In this document: piece after piece, positions 7,770 to 17,099 of the stretch
Numbering within the stretch: the stretch's first letter is position 1
Layout of the letters: the number at the start of each line of letters is the position of its first letter
Source: Planctomycetota bacterium
GTDB lineage: Bacteria > Planctomycetota > UBA1135 > GCA-002686595
NCBI GenBank assembly: GCA_029212845.1
Contig: JARGPD010000029.1
Span: forward strand, 2,887 to 37,341
Direction of reading: 5' to 3'
Length of the DNA: 34,455 nucleotides
The notes under the pieces: generated by a model
The model's input: only the letters and a program-made list of their open reading frames with translations
What the model was told of the DNA's origin: nothing
The model's database searches: none
Position numbers and translations under genes: made by a program

Positions 7770-9119
7770 TCAGGCCTGCGAGCCGGCCCCAGGCCCCCGC
7801 GCGCCCTGCAACATCGACCCGATGTAGAGCCCGATCCCTAGCACCAGCATGCCCCCCACGGCGGGCACGAGCCACAGGCCACCCCGCTGCACCTCGGCCT
7901 GGCTGGCCTGGCCGACCAGGGCCAAGAGCGGCAGCACGACCAGGGTGGCCCAGAAGGCCAGCTTGCCGCCCGGTCCCGGAGAGGCCAGCACCCAGGGCAG
8001 GCTGCCCGGGTCGACGCCCTCCCGCTGGCAGTGGTGCAGGGCGTTGCGGGTGCTGGCCGCCAGGAAGAGCATCGCGCCGACGAGCAGGGCGACGCCCAGC
8101 AGGCTGGCCTCGAGGCCCTTCAGCTCGACCCCGAAGTAGCTCACCTTCCCTGTGGACTCGGCCTTCTTGCCGGCCAGGACCAGCTCGGCCTCCCGCGGGG
8201 TCAAGTCCCGAACGTCGAGCCAGAAGGTGGACGTCTCGGGCAGCCAGTCCCCGGACGGGCCGAGCAGATCGGCGACCCCCTGCTCGGCGAGCCACTCCCG
8301 CTGTCCGCCGAAGGGGATGTGCATGGACTCGAGGAAGGGCAGGTCGACCTCCAGGGCGACCGGGTAGTCCGCCGTGCCTTCCAGGGGCTCCAGGACCAAG
8401 GACAGCCGGATCGCTCCCTCGATAGGGAAGGCGCCCTCGTCGCCCTCCGGGAAGCTCCCGGTGCGCTCGAAGTAGAGCGTCGAGAACTCGACGAAGTCGA
8501 CCTCCAGGGATGCGCTGGCGTGGTCCGGGATTCCACCCCACGCCCAGTCCGCTGCGCCGGGGGGTGCTCCGGCTCCGAAGCTGCCTTCGATGGCCCCGGC
8601 CTCCGGCGTCCTCGCCGCCTGCGAGCCGTCCAAGCTGCGATCCAGACTAGGGGCGGCCCCATGGAAGTAGGCCGCCAAGAGGGCTGGAGCCTGGTCCGGG
8701 TCCGGGTAGACCACCGTCACCGAAGGCCAGCTCAGGTCGAAGCGGTACTCCTCGAGGGTGGTCGACCCCTTGGCCGTATAGGAGTGGAACAGGGCCAGGT
8801 CCTCGAGCTCGATCGAGCTCGGGTCCAGCTTGATCTGCGCCAGCTCGACGCCGGCGACCAAGGCCTCCCGGACGCTCGCGAGCTCGGCCGCCCAGGACGG
8901 CTCCGCGATGGCCGCCTGCACGGTGGACCAGCCCTCGTCGTACTCGAAGTCCTCCCAGTCCAAGTACCCGAGCTCTTCGACCTGGCGCAGCTCGGCCAGG
9001 GCCTCGTCGAAGGGCGGCTGATTCGTGCTGGAGACGGCCAGCAGGGCCAGGCAGAGGCCCAGGACGACCCGGTAGGTCGCGCGGGCCGACTTGTAGCTGT
9101 CGTCCAAGAAGGAGGGCAT
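7770..9119 (-). CDS. Membrane-anchored protein of unknown function with large extracytoplasmic domain
   Basis: A 449-residue protein. One membrane segment lies near the N-terminus (TYRVVLGLCLALLAVSS, about 13-30). A soluble, acidic domain of about 290 residues follows. Three hydrophobic segments close the protein (LLGVALLVGAMLFLAAS; LAFWATLVVLPLLALVG; GLWLVPAVGGMLVLGIGLY). I recognise no family. The soluble part has many Trp, Tyr and Phe with alternating strands (DFVEFSTLYFER, LEVDLPFLESMHIPFGG), suggesting a beta-rich extracytoplasmic domain. The start at 9119 places the membrane segment properly. It lies 120 bases downstream of the creatininase-like gene on the same strand, so a loose operon is possible. 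Confidence 0.72.
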   Translation of the reverse strand: MPSFLDDSYKSARATYRVVLGLCLALLAVSSTNQPPFDEALAELRQVEELGYLDWEDFEYDEGWSTVQAAIAEPSWAAELASVREALVAGVELAQIKLDPSSIELEDLALFHSYTAKGSTTLEEYRFDLSWPSVTVVYPDPDQAPALLAAYFHGAAPSLDRSLDGSQAARTPEAGAIEGSFGAGAPPGAADWAWGGIPDHASASLEVDFVEFSTLYFERTGSFPEGDEGAFPIEGAIRLSLVLEPLEGTADYPVALEVDLPFLESMHIPFGGQREWLAEQGVADLLGPSGDWLPETSTFWLDVRDLTPREAELVLAGKKAESTGKVSYFGVELKGLEASLLGVALLVGAMLFLAASTRNALHHCQREGVDPGSLPWVLASPGPGGKLAFWATLVVLPLLALVGQASQAEVQRGGLWLVPAVGGMLVLGIGLYIGSMLQGARGPGAGSQA

Positions 9120-9239
9120 GGCAGGGGTCCCAGAGGATCCACGGGGTTCCGGTCGAAGGGCGCGGCTAGGAGCGCACCAGGAACCACGGACCCTGGTCCG
9201 CCCGTCCGCCACCGAGGCCCAGACTTTCGGCCCGGCCAG

Positions 9240-10019
9240 CTACTTGGCGCCGAGCCCGGGCCAAGCCTCGTCGATCGAGGTGACCAGCATCTCGGCCAGG
9301 CGCCCGATCGTCTCTTCGCCCTCGGCCGCGCTGGCCGAGGCCGGGTCGCCGCAGTAGGCGGCGTCGCTGCCCATCTCCTTGAAGCTGAGCTTGCCCGCGC
9401 GCATCGACTCGATCAGGTGCAGGTCGACCGGCTCGAGGGCGCGCAGCTCGTCCATCCGCACCGCGTCCGGGTCGGCGGCCATCACGATCGAGGCCTCGTA
9501 GCTGCCCGCGTGGCACTCGCCGCTCTGGAACTCCGCGCCTAGGGTGCCCGCCCAGCGGCGGCGCGTGTTGTCGGGGAAGATCACGTGGGGGTTGTCGCGG
9601 CAGCGCTCGTCGGACGGTCCCGCGAAGTCCAGCACGAGGCTGCGGATGATCTCGATGTGGGCCGGCTCGAGGTGCGCGTTGGACAGCACGATGCGGCTGA
9701 CGCCCTCCTGGCCGATGCCCTCGCAGATGTCCTCGAGCAGCACGAACAGCGTGCCGGGGCGGATCGTGATGCGCCCGGCGAAGCCGTCGGTGAAGTTGGT
9801 CAGGCCGTAGGCTACCGGCGGCAGGATCAGGGTCGGGATGCCGCGCGCCTCGAGCCGCCGGCAAGCCTCCTTGGTCTGGGCCAGGGCGATCGTCACGTCC
9901 GTGTCCAGGCACAGGTGCGGGCCGTGGGGCTCGGTCGACCCGATCGGCAGGAAGGCGATCGGGTCCTTGGCGATCAGCGCCTGGGCCTCGGGCCAGGTCA
10001 TGCGGGCTAGCTCGTTCAT
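9240..10019 (-). CDS. Creatininase-family metal-dependent amidohydrolase
   Basis: A 259-residue cytoplasmic hydrolase with the creatininase signature. GSTEPHGPHLCLDTDV supplies Glu30, His32 and Asp41, and SNAHLEPAH supplies His116 and Glu118, matching the five ligands of the binuclear centre of true creatininase (E, H, D, HxE). GFAGRITIRPGTL and HAGSYEAS are the remaining family blocks. The family opens cyclic amides or hydrolyses N-formyl groups in several pathways; the substrate cannot be assigned here. Full length for the family. The ATG at 10019 is in a short divergent region with the lipase-like gene. If the aromatic cluster to the right handles kynurenine, a formamidase role is conceivable, but that is only inference. 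Confidence 0.9.
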   Translation of the reverse strand: MNELARMTWPEAQALIAKDPIAFLPIGSTEPHGPHLCLDTDVTIALAQTKEACRRLEARGIPTLILPPVAYGLTNFTDGFAGRITIRPGTLFVLLEDICEGIGQEGVSRIVLSNAHLEPAHIEIIRSLVLDFAGPSDERCRDNPHVIFPDNTRRRWAGTLGAEFQSGECHAGSYEASIVMAADPDAVRMDELRALEPVDLHLIESMRAGKLSFKEMGSDAAYCGDPASASAAEGEETIGRLAEMLVTSIDEAWPGLGAK

Positions 10020-10070
10020 GGGCCCATGGTACCGCCCGGGCTCGCCCGCGATAACCGCCGACCCCCGGGG

Positions 10071-10101
10071 CCTCGACCTCCCGGACTTGTGGCGGTCGAG
10101 G
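10071..10101. promoter_or_regulatory. Inverted repeat in the divergent creatininase/lipase region
   Basis: Arms CCTCGACC (10071-10078) and GGTCGAGG (10094-10101) are perfect complements separated by 15 bases, within the 134-base gap between two divergent genes. It could be an operator serving both promoters or an mRNA hairpin in the lipase leader. Confidence 0.35.
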
Positions 10102-10153
10102 TGCTTGGCTCACGTTGAATGGACTGCACCCACGACTCTACCCAGGACCAGCC

Positions 10154-11677
10154 ATGACCGACTCCCACCGCCCGATCGTCTACCTGCGCGGGTACGCCGC
10201 CACCGCCTCCGAGATCGACGCCACCGTGGCGACCCCCTACATGGGCTTCAACCTGGGCTCGACCCGGATCCGCCAGGCCTTCGACGGCGAGATGGTGCCC
10301 TTCGTCTTCGAGTCGCCGATGGTGCGCTTGATGAAGGACGAGGGCTACCAGGACTGCTACGAGCAGGGCGCCCTGCGGCCGGCCGACGGCAAGGCCGAGC
10401 AGCGCAGCGTGTGGATCTTCCGCTACTACGAAGAGGACGAGGCGGTCAGCGCGATCGGCAAGCGCCGGGACATCGAGGACTTCGCCGCCGACCTGCGGAC
10501 CTACATCGAGCGCATCGCCAAGAGCATCCACGGCGAAGACGTGCCCGACGACTTCCAGGTGCACCTGGTGGCCCACTCGATGGGCGGCCTGATCGTGCGC
10601 TGCTACCTGCAGCGCTTCTGCCCGGACAACGACCTCGACCCCCTGGTCGACAAGGTCTTCACCTACGGGACGCCCCACAACGGGATCGAGATGGCGGGGA
10701 TCAACGTGCCCGACCTCGGGCGCCTCGACGGGCTCGACGTGAGCAACTTCAACCGCAAGCGCATGAAGCGCTACCTGGGCATCCCGGACGGCCGCCCGGC
10801 CAACAGCCTCGAGGGCCACTTCCCGCCCGAGCGCTTCTTCTGCTTCATCGGTACCAACCACAAGGACTACGAGGCCTTCTTCGGGCTCTCCAAGCGCGGC
10901 ACCGGCCCGATGAGCGACGGGCTGGTCATGATGAAGAACGCCTACGTCGACGGCGCACCGCGGGCCTTCGCGCACCGCAGCCACAGCGGCCCCTATGGGT
11001 TGGTCAACTCCGAGGAGGGCTACCAGAACCTGCGCCGCTTCCTCTTCGGCGACGTGTGCGTGACCGTCAAGCTCGAGGTCGACGAGCTGACCCTGCCCAC
11101 CGAGCTCCAGGCCGTGAAGGACGAGGCCGGCGATCGCGACCCGGGCATCCGCGGCAAGTACCACATCAGCACCGCCGCCCGCGTGCGCAACTCCGGCTAC
11201 CAGCTATCCGAGCGCGCCACGAAGTTCGGCTCCGAGATCCGCGCCGACTACGACGAGATGACCGGCAACCGGGGGGCCACCAAGCAGCCCGTGTACCTGC
11301 TCTCGGGCTACCTGAGCCAGGGCGGCAAGGCCCAGGACCCGCTCTTGTCCAGCGACCGCGCCCTAGCCTTCCAGGTCGAGCTGACGATCGACGTCCCGCT
11401 CTTCGAGATCGAGCGTCGCTTCTGGTTCGACAAGCACTTCCCCGGCGGGCAGCTCCTGCACGAGACCGCGACCTTCCACGTCCGCCAGGGCCCCGACGGG
11501 CCGCGGGTCCGCTGCAAGCTGAGCTCGGACCGCGCCGCCAGCGAGGAGGGCAGCCTGCTCGAGCCCACGGCCGCCGACGGGCGTGTCCGCCGCTACGCGA
11601 TCCCGATCCGGACGCCGGGCAACCGGCGCCCAGGCCTGCGCGGACGCCTGATCCTCGAGGCGCGCGACTGGAGCTAG
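10154..11677 (+). CDS. PGAP1/lipase-like alpha/beta hydrolase
   Basis: A 507-residue protein, no signal peptide visible. The N-terminal 350 residues carry the hydrolase fold: a first strand PIVYLRGYA, the nucleophile elbow [14 protein letters not shown] (Ser142), then a strand with [10 protein letters not shown] as in class-3/PGAP1-type lipases. Candidates for the acid and His lie downstream ([24 protein letters not shown]). The C-terminal 150 residues are strand-rich and unassigned, perhaps a substrate or lipid-binding domain. Likely a cytoplasmic esterase or lipase acting on long-chain or complex esters; substrate unknown. The ATG at 10154 has AGGA eight bases upstream; an earlier TTG is less likely. 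Its TAG stop interlocks with the convergent kinase stop. Confidence 0.85.
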   Translation: MTDSHRPIVYLRGYAATASEIDATVATPYMGFNLGSTRIRQAFDGEMVPFVFESPMVRLMKDEGYQDCYEQGALRPADGKAEQRSVWIFRYYEEDEAVSAIGKRRDIEDFAADLRTYIERIAKSIHGEDVPDDFQVHLVAHSMGGLIVRCYLQRFCPDNDLDPLVDKVFTYGTPHNGIEMAGINVPDLGRLDGLDVSNFNRKRMKRYLGIPDGRPANSLEGHFPPERFFCFIGTNHKDYEAFFGLSKRGTGPMSDGLVMMKNAYVDGAPRAFAHRSHSGPYGLVNSEEGYQNLRRFLFGDVCVTVKLEVDELTLPTELQAVKDEAGDRDPGIRGKYHISTAARVRNSGYQLSERATKFGSEIRADYDEMTGNRGATKQPVYLLSGYLSQGGKAQDPLLSSDRALAFQVELTIDVPLFEIERRFWFDKHFPGGQLLHETATFHVRQGPDGPRVRCKLSSDRAASEEGSLLEPTAADGRVRRYAIPIRTPGNRRPGLRGRLILEARDWS

Positions 11678-14004
11678 TCCGCCGGCTGGGCGGGTAGCCA
11701 GCGGTCGAGCAGCTCGGTCACCCGCTCGGTCGAGATCGGCTTCGAGAGGTAGTCGTCGAACCCGGCCTCGAGGCACAGGGCGCGGTCGTCCTTCATCGCG
11801 CGCGCTGTCATGGCCACGACCGTCGCGTGGGAGCCGAGCCCAGCCTCGCGCTGGCGCAGCTGCCGCACGGCCTCCAGGCCGCCCAGGACGGGCATCTGCA
11901 GGTCCATCAGCACCAGCTCGAAGTCCTCCGACTCGAGCTGGTCCAGGGCCTCCTGTCCGTTCCACGCGACGCTCACTTCGCAGCCGAGCTTGCCCAGGAT
12001 CCCCTGGGCGACCCGCATGTTCACGCGGTTGTCCTCGACCAAGAGGATGCGCCGACCCTGGTGCGAGGTCGTGGCGCCTGGCCGCGCAACGGCGGGCCCC
12101 ATGGACCGGGTGGCAGCGGTCGCTTCGCCCACAAGGGTCCGCGTCAACGAAGCGCGCATCACAGGCTGACGGATGGGCTTGGTCAAGTGCACGGCCGACC
12201 CCGCGGCGAGGTCCTTCGGGGCCTTCTCGCCGAGGGAGGAGAGGATCAGCACCTTGGGAGTGCCGTAGCGGCTGCCCTCGCGGACGGCGCGCTCGACCTC
12301 GTAGCCGCTCATGCCAGGCATCGCCACGTCCAGCAGCAACAGGTCGAAGGGTTCGCCCTCGACATGGGCCGCCTCCAGCTTCGAGAGCGCGTCCTCTCCG
12401 GAGGCCGCCAGCTCGAGGGCCGAGCAGCCCCAGCGCCTCAGCATCTCCTTCAGCACACGCAGGTTCGTCTCGTTGTCGTCCACGACCAGCACCTTGACCT
12501 CCGCGAGGACCTCGGCGAGCCCATCTTGGCCGTCGCTCACCAGCACCTCGCCCTCCTCGGAGCACGCGGCGAGCGCAAGGCTGACCTCGAACTCGAACTG
12601 ACTCCCGACGCCGGGCTCGCTCTGGACCCGGACCACGCCGCCCATCATCTCCGCAAAGCGCCGGACGATGGTCAGCCCGAGCCCCGTGCCCCCGTACTCG
12701 CGGGTCGTCGCCCCATCGGCCTGGGTGAAGCTGTCAAAGATGCTGGCCTGGCGATCAGGCGGGATGCCGATGCCCGTGTCCCTGACGAGGAACGTCACCT
12801 GGCTCCGCTCGGCCCCGAGGTCTTCTGCCGTGACGCGCAGCTCGATCTCACCCGCATGGGTGAACTTGACCGCATTGCCGAGCAGGTTGATCAGCAGCTG
12901 CCGCACGCGGATCGAGTCGCCGCGCACGAACTGGGGCACCTCGCCGCGGACGTCGCAGATCAGCTCGAGGCCCTTGCTCGCGGCCTTGTGCGCGACGACG
13001 GAGACGGCCCCCTCGACGCAGGCCACGAGGTCGAAGCCGATGTCCTCGAGCTCGAGCTTGCCGGCATCGACCTTGGACAGGTCGAGGATGTCGTTGAGCA
13101 GCCCGAGCAGCGCCTGGGAGCAGTCCAGGATCGTGGCGACCTGCTCGCGCTGCTCGTCCTCGAGCTCGGTGTCGAGCACGAGCTCGCTCATCCCGATGAT
13201 GCCGTTCATCGGGGTCCGGATCTCGTGGCTCATGTTGGCGAGGAACTCCTCCTTCGCCTCACTGGCCGCGTTCGCGCGACCGAGGGTGTCCATCAGCTGG
13301 GCGTTCTTCGCCTCGAGCTGGCCCAGGGTGCGCTGGAGGTTGGCGCGCAGGTGCTCGAGGGTGATGCCGAGTCGCGCGATCTCGTCGCAGCCGTCGATCG
13401 AGATCGCGTGGGTCAGGTCGCCCTCGGCGAGCTGCTCCGCCTGCCTGTCCAGCCGCACGAGGCGCCGGTCGATCAGCCTGCGAATCAAGAGGCTCAGGAG
13501 GCCCGCGACGACGACGATCGCCGCCATGATCGAACCGAAGAGGCGCCAACGAACGAGCGAGATGGCCGCGTCGCCGCGGGCGTTGCTCCAGCCGAGCTCG
13601 ACCATGCCGACCTTGTCCACCTCGCCCCCCCCGAGGGAGATCGTGATCGGGGCCCGGTAGGACTCGACGTCCTCGCCGGCCCGAGCGCGGTCCCCGGCGG
13701 TGGCCACCTGCTTGCCGTCCGTTCGACGGATCGAGACGAAGACCAGGTCCTCCGAGCGCGCGACGACCCGCTCGGCCAGGCCCTCGAGCGCCGGCCAGTC
13801 CTGCAGCACGATGCCCTCGGAGGCCGCGCCGGCGAGGGTCTCCGCGATCGTCTCGGAGGTGCTGCGGGCCTGCTGCTCCATGACCATGCCGACGCGAACG
13901 ATCGACAAGGAGATCACCGGGACGAAGACCACCAGCAGACACACCATGGTCAGGAGTGTCAGCCGGGCGCCGATCCGACTTGTGAGCCAGCGAGGTTGGA
14001 ACAT
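11674..14004 (-). CDS. Hybrid sensor histidine kinase with two receiver domains
   Basis: A 776-residue membrane sensor kinase. A membrane segment at about 15-38, a periplasmic sensor loop of about 110 residues, and a second membrane segment at about 155-174 precede a HAMP domain (175-228) and short coiled coil. The HisKA H-box [15 protein letters not shown] holds His260; the ATPase domain has Asn377, DTGIGIP (409-415) and GGTGLGLTI. Two receiver domains follow: [10 protein letters not shown] with Asp559 and Lys609, and RILLVEDNR with Asp701 and Lys755. No Hpt or DNA-binding output is present, so the final partner is elsewhere. It starts nine bases after the PhnD-like binding protein, which probably delivers the signal to its periplasmic loop. 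All catalytic residues are intact. It overlaps the lipase-like gene tail-to-tail by four bases. Confidence 0.95.
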   Translation of the reverse strand: MFQPRWLTSRIGARLTLLTMVCLLVVFVPVISLSIVRVGMVMEQQARSTSETIAETLAGAASEGIVLQDWPALEGLAERVVARSEDLVFVSIRRTDGKQVATAGDRARAGEDVESYRAPITISLGGGEVDKVGMVELGWSNARGDAAISLVRWRLFGSIMAAIVVVAGLLSLLIRRLIDRRLVRLDRQAEQLAEGDLTHAISIDGCDEIARLGITLEHLRANLQRTLGQLEAKNAQLMDTLGRANAASEAKEEFLANMSHEIRTPMNGIIGMSELVLDTELEDEQREQVATILDCSQALLGLLNDILDLSKVDAGKLELEDIGFDLVACVEGAVSVVAHKAASKGLELICDVRGEVPQFVRGDSIRVRQLLINLLGNAVKFTHAGEIELRVTAEDLGAERSQVTFLVRDTGIGIPPDRQASIFDSFTQADGATTREYGGTGLGLTIVRRFAEMMGGVVRVQSEPGVGSQFEFEVSLALAACSEEGEVLVSDGQDGLAEVLAEVKVLVVDDNETNLRVLKEMLRRWGCSALELAASGEDALSKLEAAHVEGEPFDLLLLDVAMPGMSGYEVERAVREGSRYGTPKVLILSSLGEKAPKDLAAGSAVHLTKPIRQPVMRASLTRTLVGEATAATRSMGPAVARPGATTSHQGRRILLVEDNRVNMRVAQGILGKLGCEVSVAWNGQEALDQLESEDFELVLMDLQMPVLGGLEAVRQLRQREAGLGSHATVVAMTARAMKDDRALCLEAGFDDYLSKPISTERVTELLDRWLPAQPAD

Positions 14005-14013
14005 CGGGATCGC

Positions 14014-15105
14014 CTAGTGGTCCAGCCCCTCGGGATCGAAGTCCGCCAAGGCGCGCGCCATCGCCTTCTCGACGACAGCGTAATCCCCGTGCTCCGCCTC
14101 GAGGAAGCCGGTGACCTTGAGGTTCGCGAGGGCCGCTTCGTCCGAGGCCTCGATCAAGCAGGCCCGGAGCGCCGCAGCGAGCTCCCCGTGAAGACCCGCC
14201 CGGGCGACCCAGGGCTTGGTCACGTTGTCGAAGTCGTGCAGGCGACGGAGCTCGCCGCCCGTGTTCATCTTCTCGAAGGTGCTCTCCTTCAAGGCGCCTG
14301 CGTCGAAGTCCCCGAGCATGACCGCCATCGCGACCTTGTCGTGCTGCTGCAGGTAGGCGAACTCCTTCAGGTCCCGGGCACGGATGCCCACCTTGAGGAA
14401 CTCGGCCTGTGAGAGGTAGCGCCCGATGGTCGAGTCCGGGTTGCCGAAGGCGAAGCTAGCGCCGCGCAGGTCCTCGAGCTTCTGGTAGCTGCTGTCCTGG
14501 CGGACGCAGATGACGCCCTTGAAGGTGCTCGCGCCCTTCTTGCTCTCCTTGGCGAGCAGCTCGAGCCCAGGCTCGCGCTGCTTCGAGAGCACGTAGGAGG
14601 AGGGCCCGAAGCGGGCGAAGTCCACGTCGCCTTGGACGAGCGCGTCGATCCCCTCCTCGTAGGTCGAGAAGATCCTCAGCTCGATGTTCACTTTCCGGGC
14701 GAGGCGCTGGCTCAGGTCGTCCTGCAGCAGCTCGAGCACCGGCAGGAACATGCGGTAGAGCTCGGTCGCGCGGTCGGACTGGTAGACGCCGAAGACCAGG
14801 CTCAGCTCCTCGGGCAGCGGCGCGGCGGGATCGAGCTGCCCCTTGCGGTCGACCGTGGGCGCCGCGTCGCGGACTTCGGACTGGCCCATGGCCGTGGTTT
14901 GGGCCTGCACCTCGGGGCTGGCATCGCGCGGGGGGTCCTCGCCGCCGCGGAACACCACGGCGACCGAGAGCAGGACCGCGGTGAGGGCCAGTCCCCACCA
15001 GATGGCCGCCGCGCTCCCGCGACCGCGCCTCGCGGCGGCACTCGGCGACTTGGCGGTTCCGGCGGGCTGCGTGCTTGAGAGTTTCATGCTTCTTGGGGCG
15101 AGCAC
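14014..15105 (-). CDS. Membrane-anchored PhnD-like periplasmic binding protein
   Basis: A 363-residue protein. After a basic N-terminus comes one membrane segment (AAIWWGLALTAVLLSVAVVF, about 33-52), a charged linker, and from about residue 100 a type-2 periplasmic binding fold of the phosphate/phosphite/phosphonate family: LVFGVYQSDRATELY, YEEGIDALVQGDVDFARFGPSSYVL-type domain start, FKGVICVRQDSSYQKLEDL, and FAFGNPDSTIGRYL. No ABC transporter genes are adjacent. Its partner is the hybrid kinase nine bases downstream, suggesting a ligand-sensing rather than transport role. The GTG at 15105 is preferred because AGGAG lies eight bases upstream; an ATG six codons in (15087) is the alternative. 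Ligand unknown. Confidence 0.88.
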   Translation of the reverse strand: MLAPRSMKLSSTQPAGTAKSPSAAARRGRGSAAAIWWGLALTAVLLSVAVVFRGGEDPPRDASPEVQAQTTAMGQSEVRDAAPTVDRKGQLDPAAPLPEELSLVFGVYQSDRATELYRMFLPVLELLQDDLSQRLARKVNIELRIFSTYEEGIDALVQGDVDFARFGPSSYVLSKQREPGLELLAKESKKGASTFKGVICVRQDSSYQKLEDLRGASFAFGNPDSTIGRYLSQAEFLKVGIRARDLKEFAYLQQHDKVAMAVMLGDFDAGALKESTFEKMNTGGELRRLHDFDNVTKPWVARAGLHGELAAALRACLIEASDEAALANLKVTGFLEAEHGDYAVVEKAMARALADFDPEGLDH

Positions 15106-15352
15106 CAGCAGGTCTCCTGCCAGCGGGGTTCGAGCGAGTGAAGGTTCCCCTCGGGCCGTCCGATCCGGGTCCTGCCCCCTCCCGTCGACCCCCCGACCCC
15201 ATGGCCTGAACCCCTGACCCCACTTCGAGGCACCGCCGACCCGCAGTTGGGACCGCTGGCCTCCCAGAGCCCTCCCTAGACCGCGAGAGCGCCCTCGGCA
15301 GCCCCCTTCCGATTCCCAGGCCTGCCTCGCGGCGAGCCCCAGGACGAGGTCC

Positions 15353-17038
15353 CTAGCCCCGCTGGAGTCGCGCCTTTAGGTCCTTGCGGTCGATCTTGCC
15401 GCGGTCGTTCTTGGGCAGGCTGTCGCACCACTCGAACCAGCGCGGGTACTTGTAGGGCGCCAGGCGGTCCTTGAGGAAGGCCTTCAGGTCGGCCGCCAGC
15501 TCGTCGCAGCCCGCGTGCCCTTCGCAGCAGACGATGAAGGCGAAGGGCTTGGTCAGGTCGGCCGCCTCCTCGTGGCCGACGATGCAGACCTCGGCCACGG
15601 CGGCGTGCTCGAGCAGCGCGTTCTCGATCTCGAGCGGCGAGACGAAGATGCCGCTGACCTTGAGCAGGTCGTCGGCGCGGCCCTCGTAGAAGTAGTAGCC
15701 CTCAGAATCGCGCCGGAAGAGGTCGCCGGTCGTGCACCAGTCGGCCTGGAAGGTCTCGCGACTCTTCCGCTTGTCGCCCCAGTAGCAGAGGGCCGTCGAG
15801 CCGCCGCGGATGCGCAGGCGACCGATGGTGTCGCGCTCGCCCGCTCCAGCTCCGGCGTCCGTCGTGCTCCCATCGATCGGGCGCCCGTCCGCGTCGACGA
15901 TCTGCGCCTCGTAGCCGGGCACCAGCCTGCCGAGCGAGCCAAGGCGCACGTCGCCGGGGTAGTTCGAGATGTAGATGTGGAACATCTCGGCCGAGCCGAT
16001 GCCGTCGAGGATCTCGACGCCGGTGCGCGCCATCCACGCGCTGTAGAGCGACGCCGGCAGGGCCTCGCCGGCCGACAGGCTCACGCGCAGGCTCGAGAGG
16101 TCGGCCTTGCCGCAGCGCTCGCTCTGCAGCATCTTGTTGATCATCGTCGGGACGTTGGTCAGGAAGCTGACCTTGTACTTCTCGATCAGGTCGAAGAGCA
16201 CGTCCTCGGTCGAGCGGCCGGCGAAGAGCACGCTCGTCGCACCAACCGCGAAGGGGAACATCAGGTTGGTGCCCGTCGCGTAGCCGAAGAAGAGCTTGGG
16301 CACCGACAGGCAGATGTCGTCCTCGGCGTAGCCCGCCACCTGCTTCGCGTAGGTCTCGGTCGACCAGCGAAAGTCGGCGTGGGTGTGCACACAGGCCTTG
16401 GGGTGGCCCGTGGAGCCCGAGGTGAACAGCCAGCCGGCCAGGTCGTCGGGTCCGGTCGGCTCGACGTAGCCGGCCTCGTAGACGCCCTCCCACTCGAGCG
16501 CCTCGGCGAGGGGCACGACCTCGAGGCGGCCGGCGGAGTCCGCTGCCGGCGGCGCGCCCTCGTCCGCGGCTGCACCGATCGACGAGCTGCGCTCGAGGCC
16601 GGTCACGAACAGGTACTCGACGAAGGGCGACGCCGTCGCGACGGCGACCAGCTCGGGCAGCACCTCGGCCGCGGTCACGACCACGCGTGGCTTGGCGTAG
16701 CCGAGGTAGTGCTCGAAGTCGCCGCGCTTGAGCAGCGGGTTGACCATGGCGAAGACCGCGCCGGCGCGCAGCACGCCGAAGAAGGTCTCGGCGAAGGCGA
16801 AGCCGTCGGGCAGCACGATCAGGACGCGCTCCTCGGGGCGCACGCCGCACTGGCGCAGGGCACCCGCGGTGCGCGCTGCGCCGCTGGCCAGCTGCTTGTA
16901 GGTGCGGTAGTCGCCGGACTCCGCCTCGATCAGCGCGACCTTGTCGGAGCGCCCCGCGTCGAGGTTGTGGTCGAGGAAGTACTCGGCCAGGTTGAAGCGC
17001 TCGGGCAGGGGCTCGAGGGTGTCGTGCAGGTCGGCCAT
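15353..17038 (-). CDS. Benzoate-CoA-ligase-like AMP-forming acyl-CoA synthetase
   Basis: A 561-residue cytoplasmic enzyme that should adenylate a carboxylic acid and form its CoA thioester. It shows FTSGSTGHPKACVH (A3 P-loop, 205-218), PKLFFGYATGTNLMFPF (247-263, typical of the benzoate/aminobenzoate-CoA ligase subfamily), GIGSAEMFHIYISNYPGD (347-363), TGDLFRRD (437-444), the hinge GRADDLLKVSGIFVSP (453-468) and the C-terminal catalytic Lys548 in RGKIDRKDL. Length and motif spacing are normal. The aryl group cannot be fixed by eye; benzoate or 2-aminobenzoate is most likely given the kynureninase-like neighbour. Last gene of the minus-strand cluster; the 247 bases beyond its stop hold no recognisable feature. 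Confidence 0.92.
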   Translation of the reverse strand: MADLHDTLEPLPERFNLAEYFLDHNLDAGRSDKVALIEAESGDYRTYKQLASGAARTAGALRQCGVRPEERVLIVLPDGFAFAETFFGVLRAGAVFAMVNPLLKRGDFEHYLGYAKPRVVVTAAEVLPELVAVATASPFVEYLFVTGLERSSSIGAAADEGAPPAADSAGRLEVVPLAEALEWEGVYEAGYVEPTGPDDLAGWLFTSGSTGHPKACVHTHADFRWSTETYAKQVAGYAEDDICLSVPKLFFGYATGTNLMFPFAVGATSVLFAGRSTEDVLFDLIEKYKVSFLTNVPTMINKMLQSERCGKADLSSLRVSLSAGEALPASLYSAWMARTGVEILDGIGSAEMFHIYISNYPGDVRLGSLGRLVPGYEAQIVDADGRPIDGSTTDAGAGAGERDTIGRLRIRGGSTALCYWGDKRKSRETFQADWCTTGDLFRRDSEGYYFYEGRADDLLKVSGIFVSPLEIENALLEHAAVAEVCIVGHEEAADLTKPFAFIVCCEGHAGCDELAADLKAFLKDRLAPYKYPRWFEWCDSLPKNDRGKIDRKDLKARLQRG

Positions 17039-17099
17039 GGTCGCGGCGTGGCTAGCGGTCGTTGGGTGTCGCGGCGTTCGTTCGATGGAGCAGCCGCAG

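Noticed and set aside
7622-8425. Plus-strand frames across 7.6-9.5 kb
   Set aside because: Arg/Pro/Gly-rich shadows of the minus-strand membrane protein, lacking any recognisable motif.
14014-15105. Phosphonate ABC transporter component
   Set aside because: No ATPase or permease gene nearby; it has a membrane anchor and is paired with a kinase.
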